Shown: piece after piece, positions 17,175 through 26,273 of the stretch
Layout of the letters: each line of letters opens with the position of its first letter
Numbering within the stretch: position 1 is the first letter of the stretch
NCBI GenBank assembly: GCA_023251835.1
Contig: JAHEXZ010000039.1
Location: forward strand, 1 to 46,918
From: Bacteroidota bacterium
GTDB taxonomy: Bacteria; Bacteroidota; Bacteroidia; 2-12-FULL-35-15
Direction: 5' to 3'
Length of the DNA: 46,918 nucleotides
Program-made: the position numbers and the translations under genes
Notes under the pieces: generated by a model
Databases searched by the model: none
The model's input: only the letters and a program-made list of their open reading frames with translations
Told to the model about the DNA's origin: nothing

Positions 17175-17975
17175 ATGAAAATTACAATTATAGGCTGTGG
17201 TAACATGGGTTTAATCTATGCCCGCGCTTTCCTGAAATACAATATTGTTACAAAGGAAAACCTGCTGCTTGTTGAAAAAAGTGAAGTACGGAAACTGGAA
17301 TTATTAAAACTGAATGTTGGTGAAGTAACAGTACCTAATGATGCTAAAATAGCAGATAGTGACATTATTATTGTTGCGGTGAAACCGCAGGATTTTCAGG
17401 CTCTTGCTGTGGAATTGAAGCCTATATTGCAATCAGCAAAATGTATCATATCTATTATGGCAGGTATGAAAATCAGCTGTATTGAGAATGCTTTGGGCAA
17501 TCCCAATATTATACGTGCTATGCCGAATTCTCCTGCTGAATTGGGTATGGGAATGACTGCTTTTACTGCAAATACAACAATACCCATCAAACAAATACGG
17601 AAAGCGGAAAATGTGCTAAATACAACGGGCAGATCCCTGTATCTTGATAATGAAAAATTGTTAGATGCTGTCACAGCTTTGAGCGGAAGCGGGCCTGCTT
17701 ACTTTTTTTATATTGTAAAACACATGATAGAAGCCGGAAGGCAAATGGGGTTTGATGAAGCCACTGCTTCGCTGTTTGTAAAGCAAACCATGCTCGGTGC
17801 TTTTCATCTGATTAACAATGGAAATAAATCATTGGATGAGTTGATAAAAGCTGTTGCTTCTAAGGGCGGCACTACTGAAGCAGCTCTTTCTGTTTTTAAT
17901 TCTACAGCAGTGGGAGAAAATATTCAGAAAGGAATTATTAAAGCGAGGGATAGGAGCATAGAATTATCCAAATAA
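17175..17975 (+). CDS. proC: Pyrroline-5-carboxylate reductase
   Basis: Cytosolic NAD(P)H-dependent enzyme for the last step of proline synthesis; 266 residues. The Rossmann motif is MKITIIGCGNMGLIYARAFL. ALSGSGPAYFFYIVKHMIEAG and a C-terminal KGGTTEAALSVF stretch are the ProC signature. An upstream TATATTTTG near 17124 resembles a -7 box with one extra base. It converges with the CotH-type gene, with 33 bases between stops. Confidence 0.95.
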   Translation: MKITIIGCGNMGLIYARAFLKYNIVTKENLLLVEKSEVRKLELLKLNVGEVTVPNDAKIADSDIIIVAVKPQDFQALAVELKPILQSAKCIISIMAGMKISCIENALGNPNIIRAMPNSPAELGMGMTAFTANTTIPIKQIRKAENVLNTTGRSLYLDNEKLLDAVTALSGSGPAYFFYIVKHMIEAGRQMGFDEATASLFVKQTMLGAFHLINNGNKSLDELIKAVASKGGTTEAALSVFNSTAVGENIQKGIIKARDRSIELSK

Positions 17976-18008
17976 ATTTTATGATATCTAACAACCCTTA
18001 TCTGTAAA

Positions 18009-21000
18009 TTAAATCTTTGCACGTATCAGTTTAATGGATTTTCTGAAATCTTTGGATTTGAACTCAATAAAATAGATTCCATTATTAAGTCGCAATTCGT
18101 TTGCATCAACAGTTAAAGTATGTATTCCTTCTTCCTGGAATGAACCATCAGAAACAGGTTCTGCTACTTTTTGGCCGAGTATATTGCTTATTGTTATAGA
18201 TACCTGTTTATCAGTTGGAAGTTCATAAGCAATTGTAAGCTGATTGTTAAAAGGATTAGGAAATACTTCAAAATAATTTTCCAATTTCTCGAAATAAGCA
18301 GTGAATTTGTCATTACTGCTGATATTAAGTGTTAGCGATGGGTCGTTATATGGAGAATTGACCATAATATCTGATTGCCAATATTTAAAACTGTAACCGG
18401 TATTAGGTGTTACGGTTATTGTTACCGGGACTCCGTCAAAATAAACACCTGACCAGGGAAGTGTTTCAGGTGTAATGGTACTTATTTTTATTTTTCCTGC
18501 GCCTGCAGGTTGAACATCTAATGTTACATCTACTTGCTTTATAAGGTTAAAATCACTTTGAATGTCATCCCGGGCTGTGATGATACGCTTATTTGCAAAC
18601 GAAAGCATACTATCAATATTTGCTTCCCAGGAAGGAACATCTGTAGATCGTCCAATAAACCCAGGTGCCGGGGACGTGTTTCCCCATAAATTAAAATGTC
18701 TTTCCATTTCAGGGAGCATTTCATCCCGCATAATATAGGCTCTTTCACTCATTTTTTCGGATTGAAAAATTGTATTTATCAAATCTGCATAACGATTAAC
18801 AAAATAATTCTTAAATTCAGTATTGTTCAGTAATCCCTTTAACATAGTTGAATGTGGGTTTGAGGTAGAAGGGTTAATGGCAACACTTAAAAAATTGCTT
18901 GTATCATTTTCACTCCATGAATCGGCAAAACCTAAAGAAATATCGGTATCCCAAAGTACATAACGCCACTTGCCAGGCGGGTTGTTGGGTCTCCAGAATT
19001 TAATGTTATTCGTATAAGAACCCAGCCAGTCAAAATTTATAATAAAAGTTTCGGTAATAAAATAATCACAGAAATTGTTTATGTCGAGCATCTCCTTTGC
19101 AGTACTGTAATTAACAGGATTTGTCATATCAGCAGATCCGATAAAATCAGCCATATCTAAAAAGCCGGTATTGCTGCCTTCAATAATATCCCCGTCAAAT
19201 TGTAAAAAATCTATATTATCAGGTGAAACACCACTATTATTATTAGCTATATAATTTTTATCTTGTTTTTCGCGAAGCTCATAAACTCCCCAATAATTTC
19301 CATTAATAAAGAGAACACAAGGTCTTCCATCCATAATATCAATATTCGTGTTTTTTTGTACGTTTTTTTGATTGAACCGGTCGCGCATGTGGCAGGTATT
19401 CCAGTCTGATCCTGCATTTCGAATATTAAATGATTTATATTGAGTTACATTAGGTTTGTCAGGAAATAAAGGATAATTAATTGTGCAGCCATTATAGTTA
19501 TCTTTTGCTTTTACGCAGAATCCGCGTTGAGGCCATGCTTTTGAGTAGTTGCCCTGAATTGTAATCACTGAAGGGGTTTCAAATCCCAATTGTCCTGCCA
19601 GGTCGAAGTATTCTATATTTGCCAGTCGCTCCCAGCCCTGCCAGAAATTGGCTCCAAAAAATGGGATTTCAGTAGTATCGGCATTTGGTCCCATAACATA
19701 AATGCCGTAGTTATAATCAAATAAGTTATACGGGTCGCTTGTGAGCGAAACAACAGGGAGTTTTATATTTTCATTTATAAAATAGGTATTGGTAACTATC
19801 TCACTGGCCAGCTCCATTGGATTTGTCGGATAAGTTTTTGCCCTGATGACCGTAGTAGAATCAATATTAATGGGAGAAGTACAGATTGCAGATGACGGAT
19901 CAGGATCTTTTCCATCCAATGTATATCTTATGATTCCCGAAGCAGTTGATAAGCCAATTGTTTGATTGCCATTATAAAAACCGGCTGGTAAACTAAATGA
20001 AGGTTTTTCAGCATAATCTGAATAAGAGACAGAAGCGTTATTTGTGGAATCAGGGGAGGGGGAATCGAAATAATACCAGTTATTTGCTCCATCAGGCCTT
20101 CTGCCAAAGGAATGGTTCATTTGCATGGCACCGATGGTATGTTGATCTACTATTTCTCCATAAGAATTGGTAAGTGTTAGTATCTGTCCGGAACTGTTCA
20201 GGTTAAAATCGGTATGTAAATGTATATCGGCAGGAAAGGGATAATATGTAGTTGCAGTATCGTTAACTCCAATTATAAAATAGGGAATGGCAGACAAATC
20301 CGAACTGAAATCGGATGCATTATGAACCTGGATGCTGAAAACATTTGTTCCAGGCTTAAGTGCTGCATCAATAACATCGGGAGGAATCATATAGAACCCG
20401 GAGAAATTTCCGGTTTGATACATTGTAGCTTCGTGCTCTTCGTATGTAAATTCGTCATAAGAAGGAGTATCTCCATACACACCAATATTAGCCCTGGCAA
20501 TTTCAACACCATTTAAATAAGCAACAAAGCCATCATCATAGTCAATTAATAATGCAGCAACGGGAATAATACTTGTATCAGCTATTGTAAAACTTTTGCG
20601 CATGAAAACAGAATTTACAGGCGAAATAACAGTGCTGTCGTCACCATCGCCATAACCAATTCCCCCTTTCCCTGTGAACCAGAATGAATCATCAAAAGTA
20701 ATGTCGCGCCATGAAGGTGGGGGATTTGAATAACCAAGAAAATATTGCCAATAATTATCAGCATATACGGGTACTTCCCAGTGATCAAAATAGGTTGTTC
20801 GGTTTTTTTCTGAACAAAATACGGTAAGGTAGTCGTATGGTTTTAGGATGATGTTAGGAAATGTCCAGGAACTGGTATTTCCGTTTTCAGTACGTGAAAT
20901 GGTATAACCATTCATATTGACGGCAACTGAAGAACTATTATAAAACTCTATCCAATCCTGCTGGTCGCTATCTTCGTCCAGAAAATTAGAAGTGCTTGCA

Positions 21001-21080
21001 CTTGATACTTCATTGATTACAATTTGCGAATGAAGTATGAGTGCACAGAAAATAAATATAAAAAGTAAGACCTTTTTCAA
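18009..21080 (-). CDS. Secreted lamin-tail/CotH-kinase multidomain protein with T9SS sorting domain
   Basis: A 1023-residue exported protein. Order: signal peptide (1-19, MKKVLLFIFIFCALILHSQ); lamin-tail domain (about 20-95, INEVSSASTSNFLDEDSDQQ...DWIEFYNSS); a beta-sandwich region with DYDDGFVAYLNGVEIAR (about 170-190); a chitobiase C-terminal-like domain (about 355-425, IIRYTLDGKDPDPSSA); a CotH domain (about 438-840) with FNIRNAGSDWNTCHMRDRF, INGNYWGVYELREKQD and WRYVLWDTDISLGF; an InlB-like beta repeat (about 850-935, GAGKIKIS...GYSFKYWQSD); and a type A T9SS sorting domain (FPNPFNNQLTIAYELP to the end). CotH proteins are kinase-like and some phosphorylate proteins, but activity here is unknown. 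It should be placed on the cell surface or released by T9SS. Confidence 0.92.
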   Translation of the reverse strand: MKKVLLFIFIFCALILHSQIVINEVSSASTSNFLDEDSDQQDWIEFYNSSSVAVNMNGYTISRTENGNTSSWTFPNIILKPYDYLTVFCSEKNRTTYFDHWEVPVYADNYWQYFLGYSNPPPSWRDITFDDSFWFTGKGGIGYGDGDDSTVISPVNSVFMRKSFTIADTSIIPVAALLIDYDDGFVAYLNGVEIARANIGVYGDTPSYDEFTYEEHEATMYQTGNFSGFYMIPPDVIDAALKPGTNVFSIQVHNASDFSSDLSAIPYFIIGVNDTATTYYPFPADIHLHTDFNLNSSGQILTLTNSYGEIVDQHTIGAMQMNHSFGRRPDGANNWYYFDSPSPDSTNNASVSYSDYAEKPSFSLPAGFYNGNQTIGLSTASGIIRYTLDGKDPDPSSAICTSPINIDSTTVIRAKTYPTNPMELASEIVTNTYFINENIKLPVVSLTSDPYNLFDYNYGIYVMGPNADTTEIPFFGANFWQGWERLANIEYFDLAGQLGFETPSVITIQGNYSKAWPQRGFCVKAKDNYNGCTINYPLFPDKPNVTQYKSFNIRNAGSDWNTCHMRDRFNQKNVQKNTNIDIMDGRPCVLFINGNYWGVYELREKQDKNYIANNNSGVSPDNIDFLQFDGDIIEGSNTGFLDMADFIGSADMTNPVNYSTAKEMLDINNFCDYFITETFIINFDWLGSYTNNIKFWRPNNPPGKWRYVLWDTDISLGFADSWSENDTSNFLSVAINPSTSNPHSTMLKGLLNNTEFKNYFVNRYADLINTIFQSEKMSERAYIMRDEMLPEMERHFNLWGNTSPAPGFIGRSTDVPSWEANIDSMLSFANKRIITARDDIQSDFNLIKQVDVTLDVQPAGAGKIKISTITPETLPWSGVYFDGVPVTITVTPNTGYSFKYWQSDIMVNSPYNDPSLTLNISSNDKFTAYFEKLENYFEVFPNPFNNQLTIAYELPTDKQVSITISNILGQKVAEPVSDGSFQEEGIHTLTVDANELRLNNGIYFIEFKSKDFRKSIKLIRAKI

Positions 21081-21192
21081 AATTTCATTTTACTATAATT
21101 AAAGGTATAAAAAATTTTAATTAAAGTAAAGTTTATGTCGGTATACGATAAATTTTACTTTTTGTTGCCCTTCTATTTATGATATTTTCTGA

Positions 21193-23298
21193 CTATTTCC
21201 TGGTTACACTCTCTGTTAGTTTCTCTAATTTACTTATTCGAATTTCATATTCAGACCTAAGGTCATTTACTTTATTAAAAATCTGAACATTTTGTTTCTT
21301 AAATTCAATGTTTTCTGTTTTTAATTTATCATTTTGAACTTTTAAATTCTCAATTTCTTTTTGTTGCTCTTGTATAGCTTTGGTAAGAACAGCCGTAAGT
21401 TGCCCATAGGATAGAGTCATTTGCCCTTCTGTTCCGTACACTATTTCAGGAAGAACAAGTTTTACCTCTTGGGCGAGGAAACCAATATCTTGCTGGCGTG
21501 TATTTTTCATTTTATAAGTTACCGGTCGAAGACGCATTATTTCTGTTAATCCGTAAGAAATATTTTTTATATCATATTTTTTTGTACTGTCAGAGGCATT
21601 TGCCCATATTCCTGATGTGGTCAAAGCAGCTCCATTGCCGTTTGTGGCATTGGTTCCAACACGAATTGCTGCAGTATCCGGTGAAACACCAAATCCCCAA
21701 CCTACAACATTTCCATTTCCAAACACCATATTATTGCTTGCCGTTACCTGAGCATTATAGCCTATTGCAGTGGAATTACTTACCCCTGTGGCAGTATATA
21801 AGGCATTGTAGCCAATGGCAGTATTATTATCACCAGTGTTATTGTACATAGCATAAACACCCAGAGACGTATTATTATTTCCGGTAGTATTGGTAAAAAG
21901 AGTAGAATCTCCCATACCGGTATTGTGTTGGCCGGTAGTATTATGCCAGAGCGCAAAAGCACCGGTAGCTGTGTTGTAGGAACCTGTAGAATTAAATAAT
22001 AAAGCTCTATCTCCCAGGGCAGTATTATGTTTCCCTGTTGTGTTAAATCCAAGTGAAAAAGTTCCGGTAGAAGTATTCCGGAAACCTGTGGTATTGTTGC
22101 TCATGGCATCGCGTCCAATGGCCACGTTATCACTTCCTGTGGTATTAGCAGGAAGGCATAATGTTCCGATGGCAACATTACTTGCACCTGTGGTGTTTTG
22201 AGTAAGTGCATAAAAACCGTTTGCGACATTTTCATATCCCGAAATATTGGCATGCATTGCATAATAACCAACAGCAGTATTATTGTGTGTTGCGCCAGTA
22301 GTAGCATAGAGAGCGCCTAATCCAACTGCCGTGTTGCTAAATCCGGTTGTATTCGAATAGAGTGCTTGTACACCAATGGCAGTATTATATGTCCCTGTGG
22401 TATTCGACATAAGTGCTTCTGCACCGACAGCCGTATTATAGGAGGCTTCAAAACCGTTTACTGAAAAATTATTTAGAAGTGTATTATAGCCAATAGCAGT
22501 ATTTTGACTCCCTACAGTATTGGCATTAAGGGCTCCTGAGCCATTGGCAGTATTTTTAGTTCCTGAGGTAGAGCTGCCAGTCTGGTAACCGAAAAAAGTG
22601 TTGTTTAATATATGATCAATTCGTCCGGCATTCGTGTTGTTTACTCTAATATTAAAAGGGACATTGTCTGTTGTACCCAAAAAATTTGTTCCATCTACTG
22701 TACCGGCATTCCCTAATAGTTCCCAGGCATTTCCTCCTGTTCCACCACCTGAACCCGTTGCTCCTGTTGCACCTGTAATCCCTGTAACGCCAATGGTTCC
22801 ATCTGTTCCTGTTGCGCCCGTGGCTCCCGGTGTACCTCCTCCTGTTCCGGTAGATCCTGTTGTTCCAGTGGAGCCCGGTATTCCTGCTCCTGTAGTTCCG
22901 GTAATTCCTGTAGCACCTGTTGCACCAGTAACACCATTGGCTCCGGTTGGGCCCACCAGTCCTATGCTTACCGAATTACAAAGTGATGCCCAGCCTGATA
23001 CCTTGTAATAAAAAAAACAGGATGAATCGGTATTATATATCATAAGTCCATTGGCAGGGAAGGAGATAACATTCATTTGTGTAGTGTTCAACCTGGGAAC
23101 AAGCATGCCTTTATTTGTTGAAAAGATATCCAGCATTGCAGAAGAATCCGGTGTTATTGTACCGATACCTACATTTTGACCTAAAGAAATACTAATTATA
23201 CTGATAAAAGGAAAACATAAACACCAAAGGGATAAAATAGATAATTTGTTTGTAGTTTTAGTTTTGTAAACCTTTGAAACTTTTGAATTGTTTTTCAT
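21193..23298 (-). CDS. Collagen-like, head-repeat surface/fibre protein with C-terminal S74 chaperone domain
   Basis: A 701-residue protein with phage-tail-fibre architecture. A hydrophobic export signal ends near residue 40 (ISLGQ), followed by [16 protein letters not shown], a common start in Bacteroidota fibre proteins. Residues about 116-190 are collagen-like Gly-x-Thr/Ala triplets ([15 protein letters not shown]). Residues about 240-510 hold some sixteen units of about 24 residues built on [13 protein letters not shown], like the head repeats of trimeric autotransporters. An intramolecular chaperone (S74) domain follows (about 553-650; [26 protein letters not shown]), then a coiled coil to the C-terminus. 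S74 domains drive trimerisation and self-cleave at the Ser-Asp present here. No T9SS tail is visible, so the export route is unclear. Confidence 0.88.
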   Translation of the reverse strand: MKNNSKVSKVYKTKTTNKLSILSLWCLCFPFISIISISLGQNVGIGTITPDSSAMLDIFSTNKGMLVPRLNTTQMNVISFPANGLMIYNTDSSCFFYYKVSGWASLCNSVSIGLVGPTGANGVTGATGATGITGTTGAGIPGSTGTTGSTGTGGGTPGATGATGTDGTIGVTGITGATGATGSGGGTGGNAWELLGNAGTVDGTNFLGTTDNVPFNIRVNNTNAGRIDHILNNTFFGYQTGSSTSGTKNTANGSGALNANTVGSQNTAIGYNTLLNNFSVNGFEASYNTAVGAEALMSNTTGTYNTAIGVQALYSNTTGFSNTAVGLGALYATTGATHNNTAVGYYAMHANISGYENVANGFYALTQNTTGASNVAIGTLCLPANTTGSDNVAIGRDAMSNNTTGFRNTSTGTFSLGFNTTGKHNTALGDRALLFNSTGSYNTATGAFALWHNTTGQHNTGMGDSTLFTNTTGNNNTSLGVYAMYNNTGDNNTAIGYNALYTATGVSNSTAIGYNAQVTASNNMVFGNGNVVGWGFGVSPDTAAIRVGTNATNGNGAALTTSGIWANASDSTKKYDIKNISYGLTEIMRLRPVTYKMKNTRQQDIGFLAQEVKLVLPEIVYGTEGQMTLSYGQLTAVLTKAIQEQQKEIENLKVQNDKLKTENIEFKKQNVQIFNKVNDLRSEYEIRISKLEKLTESVTRK

Positions 23299-23363
23299 TG
23301 TTGTAATCTTTATGGATAGTGTCAGTATTTTATCAGGCCTACTATAAAATATTAGTTATCAGG

Positions 23364-23395
23364 ACATTGTAAGAAGCCAATGTTTCTTACAATGT
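23364..23395. repeat. 12-bp perfect hairpin between ispG and the S74 gene
   Basis: ACATTGTAAGAA (23364-23375) pairs with TTCTTACAATGT (23384-23395) around an 8-base loop. It lies after ispG and upstream of the S74 gene on the minus strand; there is no T-run, so it is either a weak terminator or a 5' leader structure. Confidence 0.5.
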
Positions 23396-23506
23396 TTCTT
23401 ATAAATTTGAAGTTATGGAACAAAACTATGAGATGTCTTGCACTTTATATCTAAATTCAAAGGGTACAAAAAGGGGACAATTTATTAACTCCTGATTTAC
23501 ACCGAG

Positions 23507-25432
23507 TTATTCCTTCTCTACCCAATCTCCATTCTTTTTAATCAAATCGATTAATGCACCAACGGCTTTTTCTGAGTTGATATTACGCTCTACCACTTCA
23601 CGTCCTTTGTATAAAGTAATTTTTCCAACCCCTGTTCCTACATAGCCATAATCAGCATCGGCCATTTCACCGGGGCCATTTACAATGCATCCCATAATAC
23701 CAATTTTTACTCCTTTCAAATGATTGGTGTGGCTCCGGATTTTTGCTGTTGTTTCCTGCAAGTCAAATAAGGTTCTGCCACAGGAGGGGCAGGAAATGTA
23801 TTCTGTTTTTGAGATTCGTGTGCGTGTTGCCTGGAGTATACCAAATATAGTTGTATTTACATTTTTAGGTAAGGTACAATTGTTCTGCTGAATCCATACC
23901 CCATCACCTAAGCCGTCTAATAATAAAGCACCTATATCAGTAGCTGCATGTAACTGAAATTTACCTTTTGAAATATTGTCGTAATTACGTTTTATAATTA
24001 CTGGAACAGCAGATTTACTATTCATCAATTCAATAAACATTCTGCGTTGTTCGGCCATTCCATGCTCATTAGAAGTTTCAAAAACAAACACTACGGTTTT
24101 ATCGAATTGTTGAATTAAAGAACCTGACAGAAGTAAAGAATCACTATTTATGCTAATAAAATTCAATTCATTTGATTTTTTGTCAGCTTTGATATACTCT
24201 TCGGCAGTAAATAAAGGGTATTTCCTTACAGGATTTTCTATATTTTTCCAAACAGATGAATTATAGATGATTCCCAGCGTACCGGGTATTTCAAAATTTA
24301 TGCTATTATCACCAACAAAAATATAATCACATGCATGGTCGGTTAAATTCCATTTATCAAGTGACACAGAATAATTATAACCAACAGCAAAAAGTGATGC
24401 AGGAGTGATGGTTTGTTTTTGGCTGAAATCAGCAATTACACGTGGAACATTGTGTCCGCCAATATTTACTACTTCACAACTTTCTCTGCGTTTGTAGTCG
24501 TAAAGGTTATAGGGGAGAACTTCCGGGATAGGTTTGTGTTCAGCTCTATTTGTATAACGTTTAACTAATGCTTTTGCAACCGGTATTTCAAATTCAGGTT
24601 CTTCTGTGAGTGAAACGCGAATGGTGTCTCCAATACCATCTTCCAGCAAGGTGCCGATGCCAACTGCTGATTTGATACGTCCGTCTTCACCCTCTCCTGC
24701 TTCTGTAACTCCCAAATGCAAAGGATAATTCATATTGTACTGTTGCATCTTTTGTATCAGCAAACGGTAGGCCTGAACCATTACCTGTGGGTTGCTGGCT
24801 TTCATGGAAAGCACAATGTTGTAGTAATTATTGTCTTCGCAGATTCGAAGAAATTCCATGGCGCTTTCTACCATTCCAAGTGGTGTATCACCATAGCGAC
24901 TCATTATTCGGTCGCTCAGAGAACCATGATTAGTGCCAATGCGCATTGCAGTACCATATTCCTTACATATTTTTACAAGTGGTGTAAACCGTTCACCGAT
25001 ACGCTCTAACTCCAATTCATAGGCGGTATCAGTATAATCAATAGATTCAAATTTTTTCTTGTCGGCATAGTTACCTGGATTTATCCTTACTTTTTCTACA
25101 ATGCGGGCGGCAAGTTCAGCGGCATTGGGAGTAAAATGTATATCTGCAATCAGTGGAGTTTTATAGCCGCGTGCGCGTAATACCTTTTTTATATTTTCTA
25201 AATTTTTTGCTTCCTTAATGCTGGGCGCTGTAATTCGCACATATTCACAACCGGCTTCAATCATACGAATGCTTTGCTCTACAGTAGCCATAGTATTCAT
25301 AGTATCAGTGGTAGTCATAGACTGAACACGGATAGGATAGTTGCCACCTAAAGGAACATCACCAATAGTTACAACCCGGGTTTTGTATCGTGAATAGCGT
25401 GTTAGGCTATTGCAGTATAATAGAGTAGACAT
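23507..25432 (-). CDS. ispG: 4-hydroxy-3-methylbut-2-enyl diphosphate synthase (long form)
   Basis: Fe-S enzyme of the MEP isoprenoid pathway, converting MEcPP to HMBPP; 641 residues. The N-terminal TIM barrel starts YSRYKTRVVTIGDVPLGGNY. A large middle insertion (roughly 290-520) is characteristic of Bacteroidota, Chlamydiae and plant enzymes. The C-terminal domain supplies the [4Fe-4S] ligands: SCPSCGRTLFDLQ (about 545) and GIMGCIVNGPGEMADADYG (about 580). Its cluster would be supplied by the SUF system encoded at 32368-37736. Monocistronic by spacing. Confidence 0.95.
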   Translation of the reverse strand: MSTLLYCNSLTRYSRYKTRVVTIGDVPLGGNYPIRVQSMTTTDTMNTMATVEQSIRMIEAGCEYVRITAPSIKEAKNLENIKKVLRARGYKTPLIADIHFTPNAAELAARIVEKVRINPGNYADKKKFESIDYTDTAYELELERIGERFTPLVKICKEYGTAMRIGTNHGSLSDRIMSRYGDTPLGMVESAMEFLRICEDNNYYNIVLSMKASNPQVMVQAYRLLIQKMQQYNMNYPLHLGVTEAGEGEDGRIKSAVGIGTLLEDGIGDTIRVSLTEEPEFEIPVAKALVKRYTNRAEHKPIPEVLPYNLYDYKRRESCEVVNIGGHNVPRVIADFSQKQTITPASLFAVGYNYSVSLDKWNLTDHACDYIFVGDNSINFEIPGTLGIIYNSSVWKNIENPVRKYPLFTAEEYIKADKKSNELNFISINSDSLLLSGSLIQQFDKTVVFVFETSNEHGMAEQRRMFIELMNSKSAVPVIIKRNYDNISKGKFQLHAATDIGALLLDGLGDGVWIQQNNCTLPKNVNTTIFGILQATRTRISKTEYISCPSCGRTLFDLQETTAKIRSHTNHLKGVKIGIMGCIVNGPGEMADADYGYVGTGVGKITLYKGREVVERNINSEKAVGALIDLIKKNGDWVEKE

Positions 25433-25448
25433 TTTTATGAATTAATTA

Positions 25449-25456
25449 CAAAGTTA
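25449..25456 (-). promoter_or_regulatory. -7 element of ispG
   Basis: TAACTTTG on the minus strand fits TAnnTTTG, 16 bases before the ispG ATG; a TTG at 25481-25483 may be the -33 element (24-base spacing, somewhat long). Confidence 0.4.
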
Positions 25457-25644
25457 AGATAATCGTTAAGAAATTTGCTACAAGTTGCTATATAATTGTA
25501 TATTAGCTTATTAAATGGAATAACTACTTTGTGTTGAATTGTCAGATAAAGTTTTTCGGCTTGGTTCAACATTCGAAAAAATGATTTTTTTGTGACTTAT
25601 AATTTATTGAAAGTCAAATTTTTCATAAAAAAATTTATTTTGCA

Positions 25645-25676
25645 CCCAACCTTTGATGTATTTTGAACGTGTATAT
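25645..25676 (+). promoter_or_regulatory. ECF-type promoter upstream of the sigma factor operon
   Basis: CCCAACCTTT (25645-25654), 13 bases, then CGTGTATAT (25668-25676), 36 bases before the sigma factor ATG. AACC-type -35 and CGT-type -10 boxes are typical of ECF sigma factors. The same two blocks occur upstream of the PKD protein gene at 29055, which makes autoregulation likely. Confidence 0.7.
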
Positions 25677-25712
25677 TTTTAGAAAAAGAAACTTTACCGG
25701 TAAATATGACTA

Positions 25713-26273
25713 ATGAACATTGAACTTGAACTCATCACGGCTTGTATTAATAGGGAAAGAAGAGCAGAGTATGAGCTTTATAAAACAACATACAGTTATT
25801 TAATGGGGATATGTTTCAGATATACTAATTCCCGGGAAGAAGCAGACCAGATGCTAAACCTTGGTTTTTTAAAAATTCTTAAAAATCTGGATAAATATAA
25901 GCCTGAAATTCCATTCAAAGTTTGGATAAGGAGGATTATGATAAATATAATTATTGATGAATTTAGAAAAGAGAAAAGACATAAAGAAAATGTTGAATAT
26001 GTGGAGGAGTATTATGATAATAGTAATTATGCCGAGCAAAATAATGCACTTGCCAAAATGAATGTGGAACAGATTCATGAATTGATTACCAAGCTTCCAC
26101 CGATGAGTCAAAAGGTGTTTAACTTGTATATTATTGACGGTTTTAGCCATAAAGAGATTGCAGATATGCTCAACATGTCTGAAGGAACATCCAAATGGCA
26201 TTTGAATTTTTCGCGTAGTAAATTAAAAGAAATGTTGGACAAACTTATTTCTCCTTTAAAGACTGCACAATGA
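25713..26273 (+). CDS. ECF-type RNA polymerase sigma factor
   Basis: A 186-residue sigma-70 family protein. Region 2 spans about 12-85 (YLMGICFRYTNSREEADQML, FKVWIRRIMINIIIDEFRKE) and region 4 about 120-172 (LITKLPPMSQKVFNLYIIDG, HKEIADMLNMSEGTSKWHL). It directs RNA polymerase to a special promoter class. The upstream element at 25645-25676 and its twin at 28983-29013 are the likely targets. Its stop overlaps the start of the next gene by an ATGA junction, so sigma factor and putative anti-sigma protein are made in a coupled fashion. Confidence 0.94.
   Translation: MNIELELITACINRERRAEYELYKTTYSYLMGICFRYTNSREEADQMLNLGFLKILKNLDKYKPEIPFKVWIRRIMINIIIDEFRKEKRHKENVEYVEEYYDNSNYAEQNNALAKMNVEQIHELITKLPPMSQKVFNLYIIDGFSHKEIADMLNMSEGTSKWHLNFSRSKLKEMLDKLISPLKTAQ

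Noticed and set aside
21770-22575. Regular repeats of about 72 bases, CRISPR-like in spacing
   Set aside because: They are in frame, encode the NTAIGYNAL-type head repeats and lack identical repeats with unique spacers.
22634-23008. Pro/Val-rich plus-strand frame
   Set aside because: It is the exact antisense of the collagen-like Gly-x-Thr triplets in the S74 gene; such frames arise automatically from GC-rich triplet repeats.
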